A DNA stretch of 64,000 bases from Papilionanthe hookeriana x Papilionanthe teres (GCA_022702705.1 CM040421.1:72720121-72784120); one strand, 5' to 3'; shown: positions 47,216 through 59,367, numbered from the stretch's first letter. Notes: a model not told the origin generated them from the sequence alone. Made by a program: numbers and translations.

Positions 47216-49298
47216 AACAGACCTAAATGAAATCATTAAGAATTAAATCTAAAATAACTTGAACACTATTCCAAACTTAAACTAATTTTTTATAATTAAG
47301 TCAAAATTAAAATTAAATCATTAAGTTTAAATCATTAAAATACTTAATAAGTTGATTTGCCCTTTTAAAGCTCTTATTATTATAACTCTTAAATGAAGTA
47401 TCAAGTGAAGTGCTACTTCACTTATAGGATATTCAAATGTCCTAGTTCACTGAGCAAGAGAACAAAACTTAAACTCTTGATGATTAATTCATCTGTGCAA
47501 TTAAATTCACTTGTGCTTAAAACAATTCCAGAAATATTGAAAGGATGTTTAGGACTCGTCCTAAGAACTTCCTCAATATGACGGGATGTTTTAGAAGAAT
47601 AATTAAATCTAGTTGTTCTTTGATGAAGAAAATCATCCTTAAACCAAAACACAGGAACCTAGACGTCATAGGAGATGACTAGCTATAGGATTTGGACTTT
47701 GGTAGACAACCAAAACCTTTCCCTTAGCTTTACCTAGGTACTTTTTGAAACATTTAAATGCCTTAACATGTGTTTTAAGTGCAGCTTGGGATGACGGGAA
47801 GACCCTCCATGTATGCTTTTATTTAATTGCAATTTACTTTATCGCAATTTACCTACATGCACTGTACTTTACCTTTCTTGCATGATAAACAACTGTTGCA
47901 TGAAAACCAAAACCTTTAGGATAGTCCCTGAACTGAAACCAAAATTAAATTAAAAGTCATTGCAAGATAAAATTCACCGCCACAACATTTCAAAATATAA
48001 AACAACTCAAAGTTTAATCACAAACAGAACAACAAAACTACAATTACAACTAAATTAAAACGTCTCGTTGAATGATCGGGAATACCTCGGATGATGTAAC
48101 CCACTGTTGCTAACGGGATTTCCCATGGTATAAATGAAATTGTGGAACTCATTCAGTTGAGTTTAGCAAATTCATCTGGACTAAGTGAATTCAATGAAAA
48201 TAACGGTGTCGGGATGACGGAACCGTGGGATCTTAATCGGTTCTGTTTAAACAACTTTAAGATTTGTTTTAATTAAAATATTATAAACACTTGGATTTTA
48301 AGATTTTCTCTAAACCAAAACACTTCTCTCATTTCCTGATTTATGACTTCTAAAACTAAACCTCTGCAACAACAAGGAGCTTGGAGCACGGTGGGCAGCA
48401 CGACCATCTTCGTCAGCAAAACAACTCTACATCAGCTAAACATTTCTTAGAATTAAATAACCAAGCCATAGAACTTCGACGTAGTTTGCCTAGTGCAACA
48501 TAAATCCTCAACTCTTCATTAGGCATTTTCATAATCATATTATGCAAATTAAGCCCTAACCGGTCTTAGGATTCCGAGGTAGTTGTTTGGTACGACATAA
48601 ACCCTCACATCTTCAAGGCTATTTGTATGATCATGTCATGCAAATATAAGTCCTAATTAATTAAAATTGGCAGGATGGAAACATTGAATAATTCTCTCAA
48701 AATGAAGCCAAATAATAGGATAGTTTGGGAAGTTGCCAAGATTCCTCTTGGATCCTCAGCTTCTCCTACTTCTCTTCCTTTGGACTCCTGAAAATAATTG
48801 TTCCAAATTTGATCCACCCCCTTTTGAAATTCCAAAATTTAATCCTTTGAAAACCTTAAACTTTAAAATTCTTGAGAGCAAAACTACTGATCATTATCGA
48901 GAGTTTTCTTAAGTGATTCCCATCACTTAGGATGTAATTAACTATAGGGGCTTGCCCTTATAGGGAACTTTAAGAACCCAGGTAATATAAACCCTGCTTA
49001 ATTTCTTTTTATTAAGCAGGGGAACTTGTCGGCTTACAAAATTGGTTCGCAGACCAAACAGATGTCACAAATCTTTTAGTTTATTTAATCGAGCCCCATC
49101 ATCAAGCAGTGTGTCTATTCCTCGGGATAAATACACAGTTTGTGGTGCGGTGCTCGTTTATATAAACTATTCGGGATGTGAGATCAGTTTGATTTCATAT
49201 CTTAAAATTTTCAAATTTAAAACTATTTTCAAAATCAGATCTACTTTCTAAATTACATATATATTTAAATCAAATTTAAAATCTAAAATTTGCCGACA

Positions 49299-49303
49299 AG
49301 TTG
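49299..49303. repeat. target-site duplication AGTTG (right copy)
   Basis: Matches 42292-42296. Confidence 0.92.
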
Positions 49304-49436
49304 ATATTACATTAATCGTATATTTGAGTCTTACTCACTCATAAATATCCTAAATGGTTATAATTAATGGATTGGTATCGAGGATTCAAAGTTTATTTAG
49401 AAAAAAACTAAGTTGGAGCAAAGCTGTGTTCTGGTG

Positions 49437-49545
49437 CTGAAGGGTGCCGACAGCGCATTTTTCAAGATAGTTTGTCTACTTTCAGAGTTTGGGCGCCGTC
49501 GGCACCCTATCCAGCGCCAACATCGCCCTATCCAATGCTGACAAA
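49437..49545. repeat. GC-rich inverted-repeat cluster upstream of ORF A
   Basis: GGGTGCCGAC (49442) and GTCGGCACCC (49498) form a perfect 10-bp inverted repeat, followed by CAGCGCC words. It stands out from the AT-rich surroundings and uses the same words as E2's LTR cluster. Confidence 0.75.
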
Positions 49546-49683
49546 AAGAGTTACGGTTTGTGGAGTTTCAAATGGCTGATTTTGGTGGTTTTAAGAGGGA
49601 GTTTCACCCCCTCAAACTCATTTTAAAACCCATGAACTCCAGAAAAACAAAAATTTATTTCCAAGATTTTCATTCCATGGCTT

Positions 49684-50745
49684 CCAACTCCATAGATTCT
49701 TTAAGATTTAGAGTTTTCAACAGGAGAAAGTTCATCAGTTTCGAGGTGCAGCAAATTTGAGACAAAGTTCTTATAAAGAGGAGGCTAATCAAGGAACGAG
49801 GCTTTATCAATCGAGGTATGAATGTTCCTAGTACTCGAGTAGAAAAATTTATTATACAGAGACAATATGAAGTGTTTTGCTACACGACTGTCGTAGCAGT
49901 CATTCCTGTGGTGAAGGAGTTTTATGCAAATCTTCATGAATCAACTAAGGAGTCGTCTATGTGAAGGGTAGGTGGGTGCCATTTAATAAACTTTACATGA
50001 TATATAATGTTTTAAGATGTCATTACCCAAATTTTGCCCCTATGAGAGACAACATGAATGAAATCTATCAATATTTGACGGATGAAGGTGAAGATTGGAG
50101 ATAAGAGACAATGGCTATGTAAATTTCTCTACTACCTTATTAAATCCTACGTCGAAGAGATGACATTTCTCTATATCTTTAAAATTACTCCCAACAATGA
50201 AAATTAGTAAAGTGACGAAGGAAAGTGCAATACTGAACTATTGTATTCAAACTGGAAGACATGTTGATATTGGCACCATAATTGTGAAATATGTTTTGGG
50301 CTTGATTGTGCATGGATCAAATTATGGTTTAGGACATCCTACCACTATATTACTTCTCAGCAACCAGTCACAAGTGCCATATGAAAGCTGGAAAAAAGTG
50401 CTTCTCTCTTGAAAGCCCAAGGATCCAACTAGCATTTATGACTGTCCAGCAACTGGGGATGAAGATGATCTGAGCATAATTGTAGACAAACCATCTCAGA
50501 GTTTAATAACTATTCAACCTCACTTTCCTAAAATTTCGCAGTTGATTCTGAAGAAGATCAAGAAACTGGAGAAAGAGCTACAAAATCTTATGAATGTAAT
50601 TAATAATATTTATGAATTATTTAATCATCTAGATTGGAGAATGAAGGAACAATTCGATCATACTTAGCGTATTGAAAATGACTTGCTACGTTTGATGAAT
50701 AAAAAGGCTTGGATTGAAGAGCATTCGACAGCTGAATTCCCATAA
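49684..50745 (+). pseudogene. E2 accessory ORF A, plant-transposon-protein type
   Basis: Opens MASNSIDSLRFRVFNRRKF and ends EFP at 50745. The core reads VKEFYANLHES, NFAPMRDNMNEIYQYLTDEG, TLLNPTSKR, LLPTMKISKVTKESAILNYC, HVDIGTIIVKYVLGLIVHG and LGHPTTI. Then a coiled-coil-like tail follows (ISQLILKKIKKLEKELQNLM). It resembles the putative plant transposon protein domain (Transposase_32 type) often found after pol in Athila-like elements; the biochemical role is unknown. Frameshifts occur near 49975 and 50100-50195. No signal peptide or membrane segment is seen, so a viral envelope role is not supported. Confidence 0.75.
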
Positions 50746-51261
50746 TGACCCTTCTAAGCTTTTTTTGTGCACTACCAATTCGTGAGAGATATTAGAGAAG
50801 ATAGCACTGACATTGATGAGGAGTAGCGATTCTCTATTTTTTCTAGCATTTGGTGTTTGAACTTTGTTATGCTTAGATGTGTTTAGTATTTGGCTTGCTT
50901 TATTGTGTGATTTCAAACTTATTATGCTTGGGATTTGAGCAGCTTTAGAATGTTGTGGTTTGATTACGACGCTGAATTATTATGTGGTAGAATGATTTAT
51001 GTGTGAATGTTTGTAATAGCAGATTTTAAATATAAAAATGATGTTTTGTGTTGTTTGTGTAAAATTTGTATTAGTTAATCACTAAATTATGAAAATAGAT
51101 GCTTAAAAAGGCTAATTAGATGTCGATGTGACTTAGAAAAAATTGAAATCGCAATAACTTTGGGACTGTGAAATATGGCTTGACGCTGACGACGCCAGAA
51201 TTGGCGTCGACTGTGCACGCCATAATGAGTGTTGATGCGGTGGCTGCAAATACAAAGTAAT
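50746..51261 (+). other. spacer downstream of ORF A
   Basis: Non-coding, AT-rich. The last part (51181-51245) holds a GC-rich cluster with CGACGCC / GGCGTCG (51190, 51203) as a perfect 7-bp inverted repeat. The same type of spacer precedes ORF B in E3, so ORF B of E2 would be expected next but is absent. Confidence 0.6.
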
Positions 51262-51915
51262 AAATATTTGTTAATTGTTTTAATTCAGTCACAGAATCTA
51301 ATTATTTTAATAAAATGGCAGCCAATCTATAAGCAACTATACATATCTTACAAATAATACAGGGCTCTAGCAGAGTCCTAATTATCGATCTCATATGGAG
51401 GAAGCAAACTTTAAAGCGTAGCACAAAAATCCAATTTCAATTTGCAATGCACTTAATGTATAATCAAGATGCTAAATTTTAACGATGCTAGAGTTTTAAA
51501 AGTTCACTAAATTGCTTTCTATGCTTCAAATTAAAGCAAGTACTACTTTGACAAGTTTTGTAATGCAAGGTTCAAGTTTATAGAAAGTGCCTCCCCCTTG
51601 CAATGATATTAAGGTGAGTGAATGATAAAGATTAGTAAGAATCTTGCATTATGCCAAATAGGAGCATACCTATTTTTTACCTTCTTCTGAGTGTTATAAG
51701 GAACATTAGCTGATCTTAGGTTTAGTCCCTAAATATGTGGTTTGGCTAGGAGGATACTGGCTCTCACTCCAGAGCTCCCACTTTCCTTCGCCTGAAGGCT
51801 AACTCTCGCTTTAGTTTCCAAACACTATGACCAAATTGGGGAATTTACTCTGTCACCCTAAAATCTCCAATTTTACGCCCAATAAACCCATTTCCCTCTT
51901 TATATGCATCTATTT
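51262..51915 (-). repeat. antisense Athila LTR fragment
   Basis: The reverse complement matches the 3' half of Athila LTRs (words TATCGATCTCATA, CCAAATAGGAGCATACCTATT, TCTCACTCCAGAGCTCCCACTTTCC). It ends abruptly at about 51915 within the LTR and is fused to gag in the opposite direction. The left border is approximate. Confidence 0.75.
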
Positions 51916-53377
51916 TAGGGGAACTCCTTCGAAGGATCCTTATTTACAGTTATCATGTTTTCTAGAAATTTATGCTACATTTTGTTACAATAGCATGTCA
52001 GACAATACTGTTAGACTAAGGTTTTTTCCTTTCTCACTAAGGGATAAGGCTAAAATTTGGTTATACTCTTTAGCACCTGGATCTATTAAAAATTAGGAGG
52101 ATTTAACTTAAAAATTCCTAGCTATGTATTTTCCACCTTCAAAGACTACTAAACTCAGAAATGATATTATCTCATTTTTTTCCGTATGAAATGGAATCAA
52201 TATACGAAGCCTGGAAAAGATTTAAGGAACTCCTAAGAAAGTGTCCACACCATGCTCTACCTAATTAGTTAATCATTCAAACTTTTTACAATGGGTTAGT
52301 AGGATCCCTTAGGTCTATAATTGACGTTACCGCTGGTGGATCATTAATGTCAAAACAATTTGATGAAGTATATGCTTTAATTGAAAGAATGGCTACAAAT
52401 GATTTTCAATAGCCCTCTGCAAGGGTAAATCCAAAAAAAGTAGCTAGTGTTCATGATACAGATGTGATTGCAATTCTTGCATCTTAGGTTGCTGCAATAT
52501 CAAGGAAGTTGGACCAATTTGGAATGAACCAGCCTTAATTTACTCCAGTAAGTGAGATAAGTTCATTAGGGTGTATGATTGATTCTAACTTATCATATGA
52601 GACTTTAAATACCATAAACAATCTGTATTCTAACTTTTACAACCTAGGTTGGAAGAATCATCCTAATTTTAACTGGAATCGTACTACTGAGGGTGGAAAC
52701 CAACAATGGGAAAATAAGCATGCAAATCCTAATGGATGTTGAAATTATCAAGGGAACACAAACTATAGATTTTCATATCTACTGTACTCTAACAATGAAC
52801 AACAATTTGAGAATAAGAAGATGTTTATAGAAGAAGTGGTATTGCAAATGGGAAACCAGTTGCAAAGTCAAAATGTTGTGATTATAAACATAGAGAATCA
52901 ATTGGAACAAATTGCTAATTCACTTAGCAATAAAACCCAAGGAACACTTCCTAGCAACATTAAGATCAAACCTAAAGAGAACACTAAAGAGCAAGTAGAA
53001 GTTGTCCAATTAAGGAGGGGAAGAGAGATAGAGGATGTGGTTAGAAAAGAGAAAGAAGTTGTGAGAGAAACAAAGGAAACCAAAAGACCTGAAGATTATG
53101 TTTCTAAGGATCTGGAAAAATTTATATCACCAACTAAAATCAATTTAGAAAGATCACCACCTCTATTTCCTCAAAGACTTAGACAACAAGAGTAGAATAA
53201 ACAATTTTAAAAATTCCTGAAAGTACATAAAAATTTAACAATAAATATTCCTTTCACTTAAGGTTTGGAACAGATGTCAAGTTATGCAAAATTTATGAAG
53301 GATATATTAAATAAGAAAAGGAAACTTATGGATTACGAGACAGTTGCACTAAGTGAGGAGTTGGTACGACTATCTTA
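51916..53377 (+). pseudogene. Athila gag fragment (sense)
   Basis: Begins mid-gag at GTPSKDPYLQLSCFLEI and runs through VRLRFFPFSLRDKAKIWLYS, FPPSKTTKLRNDI, GGSLMSKQFDE-like text and SDIDVIAILAS-like text. An open stretch at 52821-53195 follows (LQSQNVVIINIENQLEQIANS, SPPLFPQRLRQQE), and the fragment ends at DYETVALSEELVRL. It lacks both the N-terminus and protease. It is trapped between two antisense LTR pieces. Stops are common in 52100-52820. Confidence 0.82.
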
Positions 53378-53392
53378 AATTGCCAAAATTTA

Positions 53393-55031
53393 TGAACTCA
53401 GATGTATATATATATTGATTAGTTTTCTATTGAGTCACACAATTAAATGCAAGTATACATATCGCTCAAGTAATACAGGGCTCTAATGGAGTCATAGTTA
53501 TCGATCCCATAGGGGCGCTATTAATTTTATAATGTAGCACAGAAATCACTTCATGAATCACAACACAATTGCAAGTAATTACTAATAAAAAAAGAGGAAC
53601 AAACAGTTGTAGTTACTAATTCTACCAAAGTACGTTATAACTTTCGAGCAAGTTAACTAACAGAAGACTAAATCTATAACAAAAGTTCAATTGTAGGAAA
53701 GAAACTTCCTCCTTTCCAATAATAATATGATGATTTAGTGACATAGATTAGTGATGCAAATGTATTGTGCCAAAAAGGAGCATTCCTATTCTTTCCCCTC
53801 TTCCAAACGCATAAAGAGCATTGGCTAATCCTAAGTTCAGTCCCCAAATCTATGTTTCGGCTGGGAGAATACTGGCTCTCACTCCAGAGCTCCCACTTCC
53901 CTTCTTCTGAAGGCTAACTCTCGCTTTAGTTTCTAAACCCTTTGACCAAATTAGGGATTTTGGCCTGTCACTCTAAATTATCTAATTCTACGCCCATCAA
54001 AATATGTTTCCCTATTTATTTGCACTCAATCCCCATGAACTACGTCACTCATTCATGGACATTGAATGTGACCTTCACTTTTGTTGTAAAACTCATAATC
54101 CTTTCGGAACATATGTTTACCAACAAGTTTTAACAATTCAATTGGCCAGATCAAAAAGTAAATGAAGTACGAAGTGAAAAGGTCATCACAAATTCTCCAT
54201 AATAAATCGACACATCATTTCTAGATCACAACATCAACACATCACATGAAATGGAGGAAGACAAAGAAATCTACTCAAGACTCGTAGGGAAAATATGACA
54301 AAAGATGAATTTTATATATAAAAGTAACGTCATACAAACAGAGTAAAGAAAAGACAACTTATCTCAAACTCTTCCCGAAGTGAATCTCAAGGAATTCCTT
54401 TGACTCCTCTTCTTTCTTCACAACATCATACAATTCTCCCTTTAGATAAGTAAGGATGAAGAAATCTCTCACTTTTCCTCTCCTCCTACACTCCTTAGAA
54501 AAGAACACACACAAACCCTAGATGGACTCTCTACACTAAAACTATGAAAAGACACACTCACTCTTCACTCCCCCACACTAAAGACTCTCTCCCCCTCTCT
54601 AAACTTGGCTCCAAAGCAGTTTGAATTTCGCCATAACTGATTTCCCAAGAGTTTCTTCAAGCATCCCACTAAAATCCGGCCAAATACATTGAATCTAGTT
54701 TAAAAATGGGATAGGGCGCGATCCGACATAGTATAGGGCTCCGTCCGGCCTTATTTTTCACATTCTGCTCAAAACTCTCTATAAATTGGCACGGTCCGGT
54801 GCTAGTGACAACACCGTTCAGCGCTAGTTCAATAAAATGCATTTTGCTCCATTTTGCTCCAAATTTGCTACATTTTGCTCCAAATTTGCTCCTTTTTGCT
54901 TCCTTTTGCTCCAAGGCATAAAATCATTGTACTTGCATGAAATCTTGAAAATTACATTTTTTTGAAGTACAATATCATCAAAAATATATATGAAATGGAC
55001 ATTAAAAATCTATCAAATTTTCAGTGGATCA
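53393..55031 (-). repeat. E3 LTR (about 1.64 kb)
   Basis: Minus strand: starts TGATCCACTG at 55031 next to the PPT and ends ...GAGTTCA at 53393. Holds the shared Athila LTR blocks (ATCGATCCCATAGG, GGAGCATTCCTATTCTTT, TCACTCCAGAGCTCCCACTTCCC on the plus strand). A GC-rich cluster lies at 54713-54830. Beyond the 3' edge (53381-53392) the sequence TGCCAAAATTTA resembles the complement of a PBS. Confidence 0.82.
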
Positions 55032-55046
55032 AGCTCCCCCAAACAT
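55032..55046 (-). other. E3 polypurine tract
   Basis: The minus strand reads GTTTGGGGGAGCT directly before the LTR, a standard Athila-type PPT and the clearest orientation marker for this element. Confidence 0.85.
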
Positions 55047-56451
55047 AACTATTACTTGTCCTCATGTAATTTAGTTAATACATAAAATAATGATCCACTG
55101 CAATGAACTTTCTTTCTAGAATACCATGATTTTGACATAGATAAATACGGTAATAGAATTTTTAGAAATATCTTTGAATAATTCAAGTGAATTCTGTAGG
55201 TGTAAGACTATCTAGTCATCAAGTCTAAGAGATATATTCATTTCAAAAATGACTGTGGATTATGCTATTAAGGTGCTTAAAAGGATTACATGAAAAGAAT
55301 TTTATGAGAACACTACTAGTAAAGATGGTAATCCATACATATAAGTTCAGGAAAGTAATTAAGTTTTTTTCCTTTTCGGTAGGTCCAAGTGTAGCCAATT
55401 TTCGATTAGGCATCTCCTCAAGCTTCTCCTCACTTTTTCTTTTCTTTTTCTTCTTTTTCTCTTCATCTGTTTTCCTCTTTTTTCTTTTTTTTTTACTTTT
55501 GCTTTTTTTTACTTTTGTTTTTTACTTTTTCAAATGAGGATTACTATATCTGGATAGCCTTTAATAATTTTGAACTTCACCCTTCTCACCCTAAATTTGA
55601 AACTTACCATAATCCTTTACCTTATAAGCATTTCTTTAGCTTATTATTGATTCATCATAGAGTCTCAATCATTTCCTTTCACATAAAGTTTTCAGATTCT
55701 TAATATTTCAAACATACAGTTTTCTTACTTTGAATAGTTGATTATAGTCATGTTATTTTATACCAAATATCTTAGTCTACAAAATTACTTTTCATTACTA
55801 AGAACTTTCTTTCAAGTCCACTAAAGTATTTAAATAAAATCAAAATACAGTTATTTGAAATTGAGCTCTATCATAGGAAATCATGTTAATAATTCTGAAA
55901 ATACTTTTAAATAAGAATAACTAATAGTTAATTCTTTTCCTTCCCCAAACTTAAATTTTTTAATATCAATACAATTAACATGGGTAGAAAGAAAAGATAT
56001 AAACATATATAACTCATACCTCAATATGTTGAACTTTTCATACCTTTGAGTTTAAGTAGGTCTTCTTCATAAATTAGAACAGTATGCCTAAAATAATTAA
56101 GAGCATTTCTACACACAAATATAGGTTAGAAAATTCCAAGAGAAGAAATTTGAAATCTTAAAATACAAACATCAACTAAACACATAACACATTAATAACC
56201 AACTGTTACAATCACAGATTAAATTAACATACTAAATACAATTACATCACATTCATCACAATTCAACATAAAGTTCACAACAAACACATCCAAATACAAG
56301 TTACATCACAAATACAAATCACAGTCTCAGGTCACAAATACATCAACAAATATAAAATGCAATGAAAAACAAAAATAATAAACTACCAATCATCATCTGC
56401 AGGAGCTCCACCATCATCAAGTTCATCAGGTTTGTATTGAGTGTACTCAGG
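55047..56451 (-). other. E3 3' UTR with a long purine tract
   Basis: About 1.4 kb without a convincing gene. On the minus strand 55425-55540 is a purine-rich run (the plus strand is nearly all C and T, with T runs to 9). The rest is AT-rich. Such purine tracts can act as extra plus-strand primers; that is inference. Confidence 0.55.
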
Positions 56452-57618
56452 CTATGTAGGGAATACAACACTAGTATCTCCCTTGAGAAATCTCATTTGT
56501 GCGTCATGATAAGCTATATCATATCCTCGCCACCGCACTTTATAATCATCATTTATTCTATTCATTGCTTCTAGTCCCTCTACTCTAGTATTCCAATTTT
56601 CTAACTGATCCATAACATCATGCAGAGTAGGTTCCCTAGATGTAGATGGTCTTTCCTGACTAGAAGAAGGTACATCAACTTTCTTACTCCATTTCCATCT
56701 TACATGGGCTTCATAGGTTTTCATATTTAGTTTACTTATTGGCTTCAAGGGGTGGACTACCTCATCATTATCTTCAGTTGCTACACCTGACTGAATACAC
56801 AAGGCATGAATCAGGCTGGGGTGTCCTAGTCCACCTGTAGTCTCTCCTTTTGAATTGGTCAAAATACTTTTATGAATGATAGCCCCAATATTGACATTCT
56901 TCATGTTCTAAATACAGTAATTCAGAACAACTCTATCTACAGTAACTTCGCTGTGATAGCTGGTAGGCATAAGTTTTGCATAAATGAAATAATGTCAGGC
57001 TTTCGATACAGGATTCAATGTAGAAAGGGGGAAGTTAACTTTTTGTTTCTATTTAATCTTCCATTCTCCTTTTCCATCAGTCAAATAGTTCATAACCATA
57101 TCAAATGCTTCATTAGTAACAGGAAAATTTTCATGTTCACACAAGAAAGGTTCTCTCAACTGGTAAAATGCATTGATGCGTGCAGGGGTAAATTCTACCA
57201 TTTGTCCTTTAACAAGGATATATTCACTCTCAGAATAGTATAAATTAGCATAAAATTCTCTTATAATCCCCAGCATCGCTTCGGCAGTAAAATAGCAGAA
57301 AATTTTTCATTGACGATCTGCAATTTATTCTTCGATCACACCTCCACTATTTACAAAGTCTTTTTATTGAATACACTTCTTATTACTAAGAAATGTACTA
57401 AAGTGGGAATAAGCCATGAAATTCACAAATTTACTTTCATCATAATCAAATTTTCTCTTCCCTTTTACCATTCTTGGAGCCATTTTTATAAAAATATCAA
57501 ATTTATCTAAATCAATTTCAAAATTGCAATGTAATATACTCCAAAGTAAATTTAAATAGATAAGAACTCCAACACTATGGAAAATCTCCAAACTTTCTCT
57601 AAAAACCTCAAAATTCAA
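56452..57618 (-). pseudogene. E3 accessory ORF B, plant-transposon-protein type
   Basis: A single frame runs from 57618 to 56452 with only in-frame stops and no shift. Words: MAPRMVKGKRKFDYDESKF, LGIIREFYANLYYSESEYIL, VKGQMVEFTPARINAFYQLR, FPVTNEAFDMVMNYLTDGKG, STLNPVSKA, KLMPTSYHSEVTVDRVVLNY, NVNIGAIIHKSILTN and GGLGHPSLIHALC. The C-terminal tail after about residue 260 holds LHDVMDQLENWNTRVEGLEA. Line by line it parallels ORF A (EFYANL, YLTD, LNPTSK, LLPT, LGHP), so the two are paralogues. Function unknown; no transmembrane or signal segment is seen. Confidence 0.78.
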
Positions 57619-58398
57619 ATCTTCCTAATGTAAGAGATTTCCATAGTCAAAATCGAAAAAATTTAGTTTAAAGTGAAACTCTTACCAAGAGAAGATGAAA
57701 TCCAAACTTTTTCGGCCATGAAATCGCTTCAAATCCAAATGCAAGTGAGCCCTATGTGCAAAAATCGGCCTTGGCTGGAGGTAGAAGACGATGGTTTGGG
57801 CAAAAATAAGGGGTCCCAGGGTTAAATCACAAAATTTGAGGGTTTAAGGCCTTTTTCTGTCAGGCGCACTCTAGCGCTGGTGACAACACAATTTTCTTTT
57901 CAATAAACCAAACTATCTGTCTTTTGGCGCGGTCTGACACTGGTAGCTGCGCTGGTTCAAAAACTGGGCTTCCAACTTTCTTTTGCAATTTCGATACTTT
58001 CAAGCCGCACCAACGTCTAATTAGTCCATTTAAGCATTAATAATGTACTAAAGCCATGGAAAATAATATTTTTAACACAAACAACACAAAACATTACATA
58101 TATATATAAAATACAAATTACAAACACACATAAATAACACTAAACTCTACACATCGTCAAGCCATAAATACTAAAATTCAGCGTCACTCACAACCACAAC
58201 ACAATAACGCTGAAAACTGAACAAGAAAGCAAGTCCAAATATAACATTCAAGCAAAGCAAAGTAAGCAAAAAGTTTAAATACATAAACACGTAATCACAA
58301 TAATTAAGTCTTCATTCTTCCTCGGAACTATCATCAACTCTTAAATCTCCAACTGATTGAACGTAAATAAAAAGATTGTAGAATGGATAAAATGGGAA
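57619..58398 (-). other. spacer between ORF A and ORF B of E3
   Basis: Non-coding. On the plus strand 57861-57958 it holds GC-rich words GGCGCACTCTAGCGCTGG, TGACAACACA and GGCGCGGTCTGACACTGG, close to those of E3's own LTR at 54788-54830. The stretch 57700-57840 (plus) is moderately GC-rich and could be a leader for ORF B. Confidence 0.6.
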
Positions 58399-59181
58399 TT
58401 ATTCAGTAGAATCCTCCTCAATACAACCGTTTCTTTTCATCAAACATATCAAACTTCCTTCAAGATACCCAGAATGATCAAAGTGTTCCTTCATTCTCCA
58501 ATCCAGGTGATCAAAGAAGTCAGATAAATTGTTGATTGCATTCATCAGGTGTTTCATTTCTTTCTTCAATTTCTTAATTTTCTTCAAAATGATCTGTGAA
58601 CTTTCAAGAAAGTAAGGAGAAATAAGTTTTAAACTCTGAGATGGTTGAACTTCAATGATACTCATGTCATTCATATCACCAACTGCCTGGTTACTATGTT
58701 TATCCGTTGGGTCTATAGGCTTCCAAGGTATAAGTACTCTTTCCCAATTTTCATATGGCACTTGTGATTGACTGTGGAGGAGAAATGGTGGAAGGATGTC
58801 CAAGCCCATATTTTGATCCGTGAACGATTAATCCCAAAACAAATTTCACAATTATATAACCAAGATCAATAGGCATCCCCATTTGAATGTAATAGTTCAA
58901 AATAGCACATTCTTTGATTAATTTACTGATTTTCATAGTTGGGAGTAATTTTGCACATATAAAATAATGTAAGTGCTTCGACGTAGGATTTAGCATTGTG
59001 GTCGAAAAACTCACATAACTGTTATCTTTTATCTCCCAATCATCACTTTCATCCATCAAATATCTATATACATCATTCATGTTGTCTTTCATTGGGGTAA
59101 AATTTGAATAGTGGCAGATCGGCACATTCTCAATCATATATAAATCATTAATCTTTGCAGGAGTAAATGTGACAAACCTAC
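58399..59181 (-). pseudogene. E3 accessory ORF A (truncated by E4)
   Basis: Reads FVTFTPAKINDLYMIENVPI, NFTPMKDNMNDVYRYLMDES, TMLNPTSKHLHYFICAKLLP, MKISKLIKECAILNYYIQ, LGYIIVKFVLGLIVHGSKYG and LGHPS. After a frame change near 58800 come QSQVPYENWERVLIPWKPID and ILKKIKKLKKEMKHLMNAIN. Nearly the same as the plus-strand copy at 49684-50745. Its N-terminus is cut by the E4 LTR at 59182. Confidence 0.8.
59177..59181. repeat. probable target-site duplication CCTAC (left copy)
   Basis: Five bases before the E4 LTR. The matching copy should lie after E4's 3' LTR outside the window. Confidence 0.5.
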
Positions 59182-59367
59182 TGATCACAGAAAAATATGT
59201 TAAGCAATTCATACCTATTTTTTATGAAATTGCACTTTAAAGTAAGGTATTTTCTTTATTTTATTGCAGGAATGAAGATTTATAAGTGATGGAAGCAAAA
59301 AGCATGAAATGGAGCAAATTTGGATAAAAAAGGAAGGAATTCATGCAAAATGAATTAAGTTGCTGAT

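Larger units (their letters stand above)
42297..49298 (+). mobile_element. solo LTR of the Ogre-like family (7,002 bp)
   Basis: Starts TGTTGACCTCAT and ends TTGCCGACA, with a perfect AGTTG duplication. It is inserted about 110 bp after the E2 integrase, just downstream of the Athila pol-end sequence containing AAACCAAGCACTTTATGGGA. It resembles solo LTR 1 in its GC-rich middle (44200-45270) more than the full element's LTRs. Shorter AT array at 47020-47215. No gene is seen. Confidence 0.93.
1018..51261 (+). mobile_element. Athila-like LTR retrotransposon E2, degraded, split by nested insertions
   Basis: Pieces in the same orientation form one element once the insertions are removed: 5' LTR (1018-1209 plus 27960-29367), PBS (29374), gag (29488-29989, 31871-32188, 39627-40664), protease remnant, integrase (40890-42180) and accessory ORF A (49684-50745). 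Flanking gag text reads continuously across the insertions. RT and RNase H are missing. No 3' LTR of E2 is recognised; after about 51261 an antisense LTR fragment begins. Many stops and C-to-T type changes point to age. The outer right border is uncertain. Confidence 0.75.
53378..59181 (-). mobile_element. Athila-like element E3 (partial)
   Basis: Read from the minus strand: accessory ORF A (from 59181, cut by E4), spacer, ORF B, long 3' UTR, PPT and LTR (55031-53393). The gag-pol part is beyond E4 or the window edge. ORF order and PPT prove orientation. The outer border near 53378 carries PBS-like bases instead of a clean LTR edge. Confidence 0.78.

Noticed and set aside
49684..50745. Envelope gene of a plant retrovirus
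   Set aside because: Position fits, but no signal peptide, transmembrane segment or cleavage-like motif is seen; motifs match the putative plant transposon protein type.
55262..55537. 91-codon plus ORF with Phe/Ser run
   Set aside because: It is produced by the pyrimidine tract of the E3 3' UTR and is antisense to that element.
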